Notes under the pieces: generated by a model | What the model was told of the DNA's origin: nothing | The model's input: the letters and a program-made list of their open reading frames with translations, nothing else | Databases searched by the model: none | Shown here: positions 55,577-63,876 of the stretch, piece after piece | Position numbering within the stretch: position 1 is the stretch's first letter | How the letters are laid out: the number at the start of each line of letters is the position of its first letter | Position numbers and translations under genes: made by a program | Origin: Nocardia sp. alder85J | Lineage (GTDB): Bacteria > Actinomycetota > Actinomycetes > Mycobacteriales > Mycobacteriaceae | Direction of reading: 5' to 3' | DNA length: 64,000 nucleotides | Assembly: GCF_020176955.2 (NCBI RefSeq) | Contig: NZ_JAIUCZ020000014.1 | Coordinates: forward strand, 124,001-188,000

Positions 55577-55880
55577 ATGCGGTATCGAGCAGGTACAGAA
55601 CGGAGCTGAAATCCGCAGCCTTCCTTCCGGGCAGGTCATACACACTCGCTATCAAAACCCGGACGATGTCACTGACATCACAATCCCGGCGGGGAAATAT
55701 TTTGTCAGTACAGCCGATACCCGACCGGCCTGCTGCGGCAACCAGTACCGATACCGTCGATCAGGTATTGGCAGGGTGCATTGACAAATCCACACAGCCT
55801 CCTGAACGCACGTGCAATATCCGGATTCCCGCTCCCCCTGCCAGTCGCAGGCATCGGTTGCCGTTACGATGAGAGTCAGG
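55577..55880 (-). pseudogene. Broken duplicate of the arm-1 leader region
   Basis: The minus strand shares its layout with 33,830-34,060: a GGAAGGAAG ribosome-site remnant, then ADFSSVLYLLDTA (compare MDFNAVVYLLDAA). Further upstream are GRSGIGCTDKIFPAGI (compare GRRGIGCADNIFPSCE) and MHPANT followed by a TGA where copy 1 has CGA. The start codon of the peptide has changed from ATG to GCG, and the relic transposon has cut off its 3' half. It is a second, inactive copy of the leader module. The rest of the gap up to 56,174 shows no gene. Confidence 0.6.
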
Positions 55881-56174
55881 AGGGATTCCAATGTTCGATA
55901 CCGGGTTTCCGCGCGCCCAGATACTGGTGCCGGGCCAGCACCGGGCCACGACCCCGGACAGCGCACACCGTGCCCGCACACCACACCCGGCACCGAGTCC
56001 AGGTCCAGGGAAATGCACGTGCAGGCGCTGGACCACGCCATATCGGTGCCTGATATCTCACCGTCCGTCCCGGGTGGACTCGCGGGAGCCGGGCTGGCAT
56101 TCTGGAATGTTGGCGTTTCCCGGGCGCCGACAGGGGCAGCATCTCCCGGGAGCCGGAGAGGGGCACCCATTGTC

Positions 56175-56945
56175 ATGAGGACGCAAGACGACACGGTGCC
56201 GGAGAAAGCTCTCGAAATCGAAAGCCGGCGGCGTTTGGCGCGGGTCATGCGGCATCTGCGGGAGCGGGCGGGGCTGACGCGGGCGCAATTGGCGGCGCTG
56301 CTGGGGAACAGTGACAAATCGATCGAGGCGCTGGAACGCGGGGAGCGCGGGGTGAAGATCGAGATGCTGTGGAAATACTTCAATACCGCGGAGGTGATCA
56401 CCGAGCCGATGCTCGACCACGTGATCGAGGTGCTCACCGGGCGGGCGCGGCTGATGGACGAGCTGGCCCCGCCGACCGCCCGCGAAATCGCCTTCTGTGA
56501 CCGGCAGCCGGGCCCGGCCATCGTGATCGCCCAGGGATCCTACGACGTGGGGTATTGCAACGAGCAGTGCCGGGAATGGTTTCCCGGAGTGACCGAATTC
56601 CGGAATCTGGCCTTGTGGATGATGCTGGACCGCCGCGCCAAGCACGTCTTCGGGCCGCAGGGGTGGGAGCCGTTCGCGTATCTCCTGTTGCTGGGACTCG
56701 AGCATCTGTCCATCGAGCTCGTCGGTGAGGACCGGCGGCAGTCCCTCATCGGGGCGGTGAGCCAGGCCCGGGAGTACAAGCGACTCTCACAGCGGCAGAC
56801 CCCGATCGACGAGGCGGTGCCGGAGATCTTCACCCTCCGCCATCCCGGCACCGGCGAGACCGCGGACTTCTATTTCGGGAGCTGGCGATCGTTTTTCCCG
56901 CCTCACAGACCGGACTGGCAGCAGCTGGTCTTCTGGCGTGTGTGA
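56175..56945 (+). CDS. XRE/MmyB-type transcriptional regulator
   Basis: This 256-aa protein has an N-terminal XRE HTH (RLARVMRHLRERAGLTRAQL, AALLGNSDKSIEALERGERG; residues about 18-60). A MmyB-like domain follows (AIVIAQGSYDVGYCNEQCRE, WFPGVTEFRNLALWMMLDRR). It is related in design to the regulators at 27,637, 59,395 and 60,186. The ATG at 56,175 (MRTQDDTVPEKALE) is used because the conserved part follows at once. It diverges from the leader duplicate on the minus strand. The ligand is unknown. Confidence 0.82.
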   Translation: MRTQDDTVPEKALEIESRRRLARVMRHLRERAGLTRAQLAALLGNSDKSIEALERGERGVKIEMLWKYFNTAEVITEPMLDHVIEVLTGRARLMDELAPPTAREIAFCDRQPGPAIVIAQGSYDVGYCNEQCREWFPGVTEFRNLALWMMLDRRAKHVFGPQGWEPFAYLLLLGLEHLSIELVGEDRRQSLIGAVSQAREYKRLSQRQTPIDEAVPEIFTLRHPGTGETADFYFGSWRSFFPPHRPDWQQLVFWRV

Positions 56946-57098
56946 GCCCCGCCCCGCCCCCTGGACCCCGGCACCGGCCCACCGCCGGGCCGGTCCCGCT
57001 GCACACCGCCGTGCCCCGGGACTCACCCGCCCGGCCGGGACACCACCGCCTCCAGTGTCCCGCCCGCAGGCACACCGCAGCCCGGACCGGGGCACGGG

Positions 57099-57998
57099 CT
57101 AGGCGGGCAGTGGCCGCCACCGGATACCGCCGTCGCCGTCGCGGATACACAGCCCGAACTGCTCGTCCGCGAAATGCACACCGAACGCGGGGATCTCGTC
57201 GTCGGCGAGCATCCCGACCAGGGATCCGCGCACCTCAGCGGCCAGGCGCGGGTCGATATCGGCGGCCGAGGACAGGTGCGGGCAGGCGACTTGCAGCGCG
57301 GTGTGCAGGGCATCGCCGACCACGACGAGTGTGGCTCCCTGCGAGGTGATCCGGTAACCGGTATGCCCGGGAGTGTGGCCCGGCAGCGGGAACACCGTCA
57401 CGCCCAAGCCGATGTCCTGTCCGGGGTCGGCGAGGCGAACCTGCGGCTCGAACGCCGCCAGCAGTTCGGGGCCGACACCGTGCGCGGCGAGCAAATGGCG
57501 ATGCGCCCATTCCTCCCGGCCGACCACGACCGAGGCGTGCGCGAACGGCAGCCGATCGGTTCCGGGCACGCTGCGGCACAGCCAGCCGATGTGATCGAGA
57601 TGCAGATGCGTGAGCGCGACGGTGGTGATCCGCGACAGCAGATCGGTTCCGCCCCCACCGGATCGGTCGACACTGCGCAAATTGTCCAGCAGCGCACCGC
57701 CGCCGACCCGGCCCGACGGTGTGTCCAGCGATACGGGGCCGAAGCCGGCGTCGATCAACATCGCTTCGCCGGTGGCTTCGTCTTCGATCAGCAGCGCGCC
57801 GACACCCGCGGCCAGCGCCTGGCGGTCGTCGAGATACCGGCTGTGGGCAGGATCGGCCCAGAAGTCGGGGGTCGTGCCCGGCAGCCAGTGGCACGCGGGC
57901 AGCGGTGCCTGACCATCGACGACATAGGTGAGGGTCAGGCCACCGAGCTCGATACTGCGGTTACCGCCGACACTGACCCGGCGCGAGTTGATTGTCAC
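57099..57998 (-). CDS. Metallo-beta-lactamase-fold hydrolase
   Basis: This 299-aa protein starts VTINSRRVSVGGNR at a GTG with AAAGGA about 9 bp upstream. The zinc-binding motif is VALTHLHLDHIGWLCRS (HxHxDH), followed by LPGHTPGHTGYRI with another His ligand and the Asp in LVVVGDALHT. The layout resembles N-acyl-homoserine lactonases and similar MBL-fold hydrolases with an N-terminal strand region. The substrate is unknown. It stands alone, convergent to the MmyB regulator. Confidence 0.88.
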   Translation of the reverse strand: MTINSRRVSVGGNRSIELGGLTLTYVVDGQAPLPACHWLPGTTPDFWADPAHSRYLDDRQALAAGVGALLIEDEATGEAMLIDAGFGPVSLDTPSGRVGGGALLDNLRSVDRSGGGGTDLLSRITTVALTHLHLDHIGWLCRSVPGTDRLPFAHASVVVGREEWAHRHLLAAHGVGPELLAAFEPQVRLADPGQDIGLGVTVFPLPGHTPGHTGYRITSQGATLVVVGDALHTALQVACPHLSSAADIDPRLAAEVRGSLVGMLADDEIPAFGVHFADEQFGLCIRDGDGGIRWRPLPA

Positions 57999-58699
57999 CA
58001 GTGAGGTCCTTTCGAAATACTGATCCCGGGCGTGATCGCCGGTCACCGATCGGCGTCGAATCTCCAGCCCCCCGTTTCCCGCCGCAGATCAGAGGATCAC
58101 GAATCCCGTATGCGATGCCACGTAACCGGAACGCAGCACACACGTCCGAGGATATCGCGCCCACCACAATCACGCATTACACGGAACACGGACATACAGT
58201 AAGGATCCCCGCGTGGACACCCACAAATAGCCGGAATTCACGCCACAGGGCCTACATATCGTAGGAATCGCGTCATCCGGACCCACTCTGCGTGAGCCCC
58301 TGCTAGTCTTTGCCCAGGTAGAGTGACCATCGTTCCCGGTGCTCCTACAGAAACGGGGTGCACGGAGCGTAACTCCCACACATTCGCGGTGTGCACGCCG
58401 CATTTCCTACGAATTGCATATCCCTCGCCGTCATGTCCTACGAATCAAGGGTGCCGGCACCCCTATTCGTGCAAGATGTCCGGGAAAAGGGTTGCATTCC
58501 GGTGCGATTGTGACAATGCTGGGCACGACGGCCGGCCGAGGCACTGCGATGATCCGCGGCGAGGCTGATCGGCGGAGGGTTCGCATTTACGCGGGCCGGG
58601 GATAAAGGGCATCTCCGGCCTGATTCCTGCTGCGATATCGCTCCCGCCGGTCACGCCAGGTCTCACCACCTCCACCACCACACGAATTAGGGGCACGTG
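57999..58699. other. Gene-free 700-bp region
   Basis: Several short frames exist but none has a recognisable domain or good ribosome site. Lower GC around 58,100-58,450 suggests a promoter region or acquired DNA. No repeat or RNA gene could be recognised. Confidence 0.4.
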
Positions 58700-59398
58700 A
58701 TGGACGAGTTACAGCTGACCAGCCACGACTGTGGCGTACAGACCACCGAGCTTTCCGCCACCCGGTGCCCGGCCGCCGCCGGCCGCACCGGACACCGTCC
58801 GGCGCGAGAGCCTTCAGCCGGCCGCGACCAGGTCGCGTCGCCGCCGGATCCGGATACCGCCGAGGACCAGACCGCGGAAGCGTGGGGGCATCACATGGCT
58901 GGCCTGCTGCGCGAGTGGATGCACGCGCGGGCGACCGCCGAAGCCGCCGCCACCGAGGACCGGGACACCCCGCGTCCGTTGCCGGAGTCCGCGGACCAGC
59001 GATTGGCGCGTGTGCTCGCCGAAGCGCTTCGGGCCCAGGCAGATTCACGTCACGACGCACCCTATGTGGGGCCGGACCTTCCCGACGACATCCTGTTGCA
59101 GGGCTGGTTCGATCTCGAGCAGGCCGCGAAGGTCCTGGGGGTCGTCTGGCCTCGGCCGCTGTCCTGGCGGCGGCGGCAGAGGCTGAGCCCGCTACTGGTG
59201 GAGGCGTTGCAACGGCAGCTCGATGACAGCGACCGCGGAAGGTTCATCAGCCCGACCTGGCCCGACGTCCTGCTCGACGGATGGTGGAACCTGGAAGCGG
59301 CCATGAGTCACATCCTGGCCGCCCTGACACCGGCAACGGGCCGCCGGGCGGGCCTGCGGTTCCTGACCGGGTCACCGACCCGCCCCGCAGACGGGTGA
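58700..59398 (+). CDS. Hypothetical protein in the MmyB regulator cluster
   Basis: This 232-aa protein starts MDELQLTSHDCGVQ. Its N-terminal 80 residues are disordered. The rest is helical with two similar modules: DLPDDILLQGWFDLEQAAKV and TWPDVLLDGWWNLEAAMSHI, each preceded by a charged region (RLARVLAEALRAQADSRHD, RLSPLLVEALQRQLDDSDR). An internal duplication of about 55 residues is therefore likely. No known family is recognised. Its stop overlaps the next regulator gene (GTGA), so the three genes 58,700-60,968 form one operon. Confidence 0.7.
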   Translation: MDELQLTSHDCGVQTTELSATRCPAAAGRTGHRPAREPSAGRDQVASPPDPDTAEDQTAEAWGHHMAGLLREWMHARATAEAAATEDRDTPRPLPESADQRLARVLAEALRAQADSRHDAPYVGPDLPDDILLQGWFDLEQAAKVLGVVWPRPLSWRRRQRLSPLLVEALQRQLDDSDRGRFISPTWPDVLLDGWWNLEAAMSHILAALTPATGRRAGLRFLTGSPTRPADG

Positions 59399-60189
59399 GC
59401 CACACCCGACGCTGCCGCAGCCCGCGCACCGTGGAGATGCCGGACCTCGGGTGCTGGGCACGCCAGATCCGCGCCCACCACGGCTGGTCGCGCCCGCAGG
59501 CCGCCGCACGCCTGCGCCTCCACCCCGACACCCTCAAAAGCGTCGAAAACCACCTCTCCGCGCCCACCCCGACAACAGTGGACCGGATCATCCTCGGCTA
59601 CGGACTCGACCATGCACAGGCACGCCACACCCGCGAACTGGCCGCGCCACCGATGGACCTCACCCCGCTCGATCACCTACGGCACCGCTACGCCACCCCC
59701 GCCCAGCAGGCACGCCTGGCCCGCCTCGACCGCGAGGGCATCGCCTGCGCATACCTGGATCCGCTGTGGCACACAGTGATTGCCAACCAGCGATTCCACC
59801 ACGCCTTCCCCGGCGTGGACGCCTACGACGGCAACCTGGCCCTCTGGGCCTTCGGTGACGCTGCCACAGCAGCGGCCCCGCACCGGGACCACGACTGCAC
59901 CTTCTTCACGGCCACCCTGCGTGCCGCACTCGGACGCCACCGCACCGCCACCGGCTCCCACGCACTGCTACAGCACCTGCGCAACAACAACACATTCCGC
60001 GACACGTGGACCGGCACGCTCGCCGTCGCCTACGGCCTCACCCCCGCCAACCCGCTCCACCGCCGCGACCCCGACACCGGCGCACCCTACTCACTGAGAA
60101 TCCAACTCGGCGACACGCACACCCACGACGTCCGCTTCTACCTCGCCTACCGCACCCCCTACAACGGACCCCCACTGCCACCACCATGA
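59395..60189 (+). CDS. XRE/MmyB-type transcriptional regulator
   Basis: This 264-aa protein starts VSHTRRCRSPRTVEMPDLGC at a GTG overlapping the preceding stop codon. The HTH (ARQIRAHHGWSRPQAAARLR, LHPDTLKSVENHLSAPTPTT) is followed by an MmyB-like domain (IACAYLDPLWHTVIANQRFH, FPGVDAYDGNLALWAFGDAA; ends SLRIQLGDTHTHDVRFYLAY). It is about 30-40% similar by eye to the next gene, so the two arose by tandem duplication. An ATGA overlap couples it to that gene. They may form heterodimers or control each other. Confidence 0.82.
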   Translation: MSHTRRCRSPRTVEMPDLGCWARQIRAHHGWSRPQAAARLRLHPDTLKSVENHLSAPTPTTVDRIILGYGLDHAQARHTRELAAPPMDLTPLDHLRHRYATPAQQARLARLDREGIACAYLDPLWHTVIANQRFHHAFPGVDAYDGNLALWAFGDAATAAAPHRDHDCTFFTATLRAALGRHRTATGSHALLQHLRNNNTFRDTWTGTLAVAYGLTPANPLHRRDPDTGAPYSLRIQLGDTHTHDVRFYLAYRTPYNGPPLPPP

Positions 60190-60968
60190 CCACACACCCG
60201 CCAGCACCCGGGCGCGCCTGCGAACCGGCCCGTATGCCCGACCTCTACGAATGGCTGTACTGCGCCCGCCGGCGACGCGGAATGTCACGCGAGGCCGCCG
60301 CCCGGCGAGCCGACATCAGCTACTCCTACCTCACCCGCATCGAACGCGAACACCTTCGCCCCACCCGCGACGTCCTCGACAGCCTCACCTTCACCTACCA
60401 CCTCGACCCGTGGCAGCAACGTCACACGCGCGAACTGTGGGAACCCTCGATGCCACTGCCAGCGGCAGGCGAACTGCGCCACCATCTCAGCGATCCCGCA
60501 GTCCTCGCGTACATGGACCACCTCTCCGCCCGGGACATTCTCGCCGCCCACATCGACCCGTTGTCGACCGTGCTGCACGGCAACCATGCATTCCACCGCC
60601 ACGTACCCGGCCTCACCGAACACGCGGACACCAACCTCGCGCTCTGGCTGTTCACCCCCACCGCCCGGCAAGTGATCGACCACTGGGACCACGAAGCCCG
60701 CCACGGCGTCACCCTCCTCCGCGGCGCCCTCGGGCGATACCGCGACACACCCCAAGCACGCAGTCTGTTACGGAAACTGCGCCAACACAACAACTTCAAT
60801 GAACTCTGGGCCGAAACCCGGCTCCACGTCACCTACGGACGCACCACCGCCACACCGATCCGACTGCACGACAGCACCGAACTCGTACCACTCAGCCTGC
60901 AAGTCACCGAATACGCCGACCGCAACGACATCCTGATCGCCTACGGCATCACCGACACATCCGAGTGA
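60186..60968 (+). CDS. XRE/MmyB-type transcriptional regulator (tandem paralogue)
   Basis: This 260-aa protein starts MTTHPPAPGRACEPARMPDL within the stop codon of its paralogue. The HTH (RRRRGMSREAAARRADISYS, YLTRIEREHLRPTRDVLDSL) is complete. The MmyB-type domain contains ILAAHIDPLSTVLHGNHAFH, LALWLFTPTARQVIDHWDHE and a closing VPLSLQVTEYADRNDILIAY. It ends the three-gene operon. Confidence 0.82.
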   Translation: MTTHPPAPGRACEPARMPDLYEWLYCARRRRGMSREAAARRADISYSYLTRIEREHLRPTRDVLDSLTFTYHLDPWQQRHTRELWEPSMPLPAAGELRHHLSDPAVLAYMDHLSARDILAAHIDPLSTVLHGNHAFHRHVPGLTEHADTNLALWLFTPTARQVIDHWDHEARHGVTLLRGALGRYRDTPQARSLLRKLRQHNNFNELWAETRLHVTYGRTTATPIRLHDSTELVPLSLQVTEYADRNDILIAYGITDTSE

Positions 60969-60977
60969 CGGCATCCG

Positions 60978-61265
60978 TCAGGCAAGCAGGTCGCCGGGGA
61001 CTCGACGAGGTTCGACGATGATGATCTCGTGCCGTGCGCGGGCCTGGTCCCGGTGCCGACACCGGCCGTTGAAATTCAGGCCGGTCTTCACCCCCACGAC
61101 CGCGTCGACCATTCCCAGCAGCGTGGTCGGCACCCGCACAAACGGGACACCCCGGCGGTAGACACTCGCGGCGAACCCAACCAGATTCAGTCACCAGGCC
61201 CCCGCCGATGGCCACGACGCAATCGGAACGGCGGCTGAGCCCGATTCGACCGTCTTCCTTCGATG
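60978..61265 (-). pseudogene. Fragment of a dehydroquinate-synthase/sugar-phosphate-cyclase gene
   Basis: Around 61,200-61,230 the minus strand encodes SDCVVAIGGGLVTE. After a one-base shift it gives LVGFAASVYRRGVPFVRVPT and TLLGMVDAVVGVKTGLNFNG. These are the NAD-binding (GGG) and active-site segments of 3-dehydroquinate synthase and the related 2-epi-5-epi-valiolone synthases. After this the frame runs RCRHRDQARARHEIIIVEPR and stops at 60,978, without the metal-binding His residues. It is a frameshifted internal fragment joined to foreign sequence and cannot be functional. Confidence 0.65.
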
Positions 61266-61308
61266 AGGCCATTGCCGCAGATATTCTGCCCAGTTCATCG
61301 GGTACGGG

Positions 61309-61497
61309 CTACTCATCGCCCGGTCTGATTGCCTCGGGCGGGCACAACTGGGTGACTCGCAGCCGACCACGACCGTTGCCTGTGTGGATGACGACTTCGA
61401 CGAGGCCGAACCATGTGCCGTCGGTCGCGCGCACCCAGGCATGGAGCAGACCGGGCACGGTGGGCGTGAGGTCGAGCCCGCCCGCTTTGATCCGCAT
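61309..61497 (-). CDS. Small conserved-looking hypothetical protein (uncertain)
   Basis: A 62-aa frame starts MRIKAGGLDLTPTVPGLLHA and continues WVRATDGTWFGLVEVVIHTG, ending TQLCPPEAIRPGDE. The pattern (LHAW...GTW.G.V...TQL.P..A..P) looks like a small beta-rich protein repeatedly seen in actinobacterial accessory DNA. It lies between two gene relics, so it could itself be a remnant. No function is known. Confidence 0.4.
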   Translation of the reverse strand: MRIKAGGLDLTPTVPGLLHAWVRATDGTWFGLVEVVIHTGNGRGRLRVTQLCPPEAIRPGDE

Positions 61498-61529
61498 CGC
61501 TACCTTGTTCGCGCCGAACCCCTTCGGCG

Positions 61530-61715
61530 ACTTCGTGGGCAACGTGGTCGGCGCCCCGGTCGGTCGGGATCAGCGTGCCGTCCAGGAGCAGGTACGCGCG
61601 CGTCGATTCCGCCCTGCGCGAGGCCGATCGCACGGGCCACGAGCAACTCCACGGTCCTCCCGTCGCTATGTAACCTGTCGGCGAAGATGTCAGAGTTCGC
61701 GGAGCCGGTCGCGCT
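61530..61715 (-). pseudogene. IS5-family transposase relic
   Basis: The minus strand contains DGRTVELLVARAIGLAQ and, in another frame, RAYLLLDGTLIPTDR. The latter matches the first catalytic Asp segment (LDGTLIPIDR type) of IS5/DDE_Tnp_4 transposases. The pieces are in different frames and lack the other catalytic residues. It differs from the complete IS5 element at 29,183. Confidence 0.5.
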
Positions 61716-61831
61716 GTTGTCATTGACACGCTGTTCGGACGAAGTCGGCAGCTACAACGGGAAGGCTGTCGGTCAGCGAGGTGGGCCCGAGTTGAAGAGT
61801 GGCGAGTCTTCGGTCGATGGGTCGTGGCTGT

Positions 61832-63679
61832 TCAGGCCGGTGCGGTCGGCCACCAATCCTCGACGACCGCAACACCGGCCGCGACTGTCATCGTGCAGTT
61901 GGCCTGGGCACCGTCGAAAAGTAGGTGCAGGTGGCGCCAGCCGAATGCGTCGTACTGGTAGAGATGGCCCGAGCCGGTCGGCTTCGTCCACGACCCGCTA
62001 CCGGTGAGTGTGTACGCGGACACTTCTGAGTACGGATCCGATGTCACCGGCACAGGGGGCTGATTGCACCGGATTCTGAACGCCGTCTTGTTCGGGTCGA
62101 TCTCGTAGGCGCCACAGATGATCTCTGTCGAGGTGGCGTCGGTTATGTAGGCGTTGGCCTTACAGGTGATGGCATCGAATCCCGTGCTGTTCGGGGTCGG
62201 GGGTAGCAGGGCGGGGAATTCGTCGACGATCGTCTGAGTTCTGGGGTTCCATCGGCTCGTGGTTGTCGTTACCGCCGCTGTCGATGCGGTTGTCCCTGCC
62301 TGCGTCGGCGTTGTCGTGGTCGGCGCCAAGGACGTTCTTGCCGCTGATGTCCCCGGAGAATGGGATGTCTGGGTGGCGACGACGATCAGTGCCGTAGTGA
62401 GGAGAACCGCAGTGGCCGACGCGGTCGAACGCCACCGCTGGGCCACGGTCGCGCGGATGGCAACAGATATGACCCGGACGCGATGTGATATGGCTGAAGC
62501 AGACCCGGACATGCTCCGCTGTAGGATCGATCCCGCACGCTGCCGGACTGCGCGACGGCGCTCCCGCGCAGGGTCGTCCGGCGGCGCCTCTGTTGAAGCC
62601 GCCTCCCGAACCTCGGAAGCGGCCGGCGATCCGGCGGGACGCCCGGTGCGCGGCGCGGCGGCTCCATTGCGCGATACCGTGCGCACCAGCGTCTCCAGTA
62701 CCGCGGCGACGACGGTACCCCCGCGCCGGGATTCGGTGCGAGCGGGTGGACGGGATCCCGTCCGTCGGCGGGCTCGCCAGGTGGGTTCGACGACTTGCGT
62801 TCGAGCAGGTCCCTCCTGCGCGAGCGGTGTCGGTCCGGTGGCATTGTCGGCAAGAACGTCAGCGGCGGCGGTGACCATATCGGTGCAGGTCTGGAATCTG
62901 TCGGCGGGGTGCTTCGCCAGCGCGGTGGCGATCACCGCGTCCAGACCAGCGGGCAGGCCCGGACGGGTTCGGGACGGTGCCGGCGGTGGCTGGACCAGAT
63001 GTGCGGTGATGACTGCGGCCTGCTCGGCGTACGGGTACGGAGTTTCGCCGGTCAGTAGCTGATACAGGGTGGCGCCGAGCGAATAGACATCCGATCGAGA
63101 GTCTGCGGCGCTGCCCGACAGTCGTTCGGGCGCAACGTAAGCGAACGTGGCGATCACGCCCGACAGTGTCCGGGTGTCATCGAGCGCCCGGGCGATGCCG
63201 AAGTCGGTGAGCAGCGCCCGTTCTCCGTGCCGGTGGTCGGATTCTACCAGCAGGTTGCCGGGTTTGACGTCGCGGTGCAGCACCCCGTGGCGGTGCGCGT
63301 GATCGAGTGCGGCGGCCGCGTCGGCGATCAACCGGACCGCACGAGCCGGGTCCAGTCCGCGCGGATGCGCCCTGAGAAGACGGTCCGCGTCGCCGCCCTC
63401 GACGTAACGCATCGACAGCCACAGCGTGGGATCGCCGGGTCCGTTGCGATCGTGGACCGCGACAATGTTCGAGTGATCCAAACGGGAAATGAGAGTGGCT
63501 TCCCGGTTGAATGCCCTGCGCGCCTTCGGATCCGCCGCGAACCCGTCGTGCAGGACCTTCAGCGCCACGAGCCGTTCCAGCCGGGGATGCCGAGCCAGGT
63601 ACACCACTCCCATGCCTCCGGCGCCCAGGGCACGCACTATCGTGAAACCAGCGAAGACTTGCCCCGGTTCCAACGCCAT
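61832..63679 (-). CDS. Membrane serine/threonine protein kinase (Pkn type)
   Basis: This 615-aa receptor-like kinase phosphorylates proteins in response to an outside signal. The kinase domain (about residues 12-270) shows the Gly loop RALGAGGMGVVYLARH, Lys in LVALKVLHDGF, catalytic loop HRHGVLHRDVKPGNLLV, DFG in ALLTDFGIARAL and the APE-like YVAPERLSG. An Arg/Pro-rich juxtamembrane part is followed by one membrane segment (ATAVLLTTALIVVATQTS, about residue 430), a Thr-rich linker and an outer domain with paired cysteines (FDAITCKANAYITD, EIICGAYEID, AFRIRCNQPP). The ATG at 63,679 follows GGGGAGAA. The outer domain is not of the PASTA type. Confidence 0.92.
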   Translation of the reverse strand: MALEPGQVFAGFTIVRALGAGGMGVVYLARHPRLERLVALKVLHDGFAADPKARRAFNREATLISRLDHSNIVAVHDRNGPGDPTLWLSMRYVEGGDADRLLRAHPRGLDPARAVRLIADAAAALDHAHRHGVLHRDVKPGNLLVESDHRHGERALLTDFGIARALDDTRTLSGVIATFAYVAPERLSGSAADSRSDVYSLGATLYQLLTGETPYPYAEQAAVITAHLVQPPPAPSRTRPGLPAGLDAVIATALAKHPADRFQTCTDMVTAAADVLADNATGPTPLAQEGPARTQVVEPTWRARRRTGSRPPARTESRRGGTVVAAVLETLVRTVSRNGAAAPRTGRPAGSPAASEVREAASTEAPPDDPARERRRAVRQRAGSILQRSMSGSASAISHRVRVISVAIRATVAQRWRSTASATAVLLTTALIVVATQTSHSPGTSAARTSLAPTTTTPTQAGTTASTAAVTTTTSRWNPRTQTIVDEFPALLPPTPNSTGFDAITCKANAYITDATSTEIICGAYEIDPNKTAFRIRCNQPPVPVTSDPYSEVSAYTLTGSGSWTKPTGSGHLYQYDAFGWRHLHLLFDGAQANCTMTVAAGVAVVEDWWPTAPA

Positions 63680-63876
63680 CGTGGTTCTCCCCACACTCCC
63701 GACGAGGCCGCCCAGGTCGGCGAAATCCGGTGCACCTGAAAGAAAATCTACCCCACCATGTCGGCCGTAGGCGTCGGCTTCTCGGGTCATCCCCGCACCG
63801 CGATCGCCCGCCGGGTGATCACCATTACGGGTGACAACCCACCGGACGAACGAACCGCAGTACGTCCCGTGCACGC

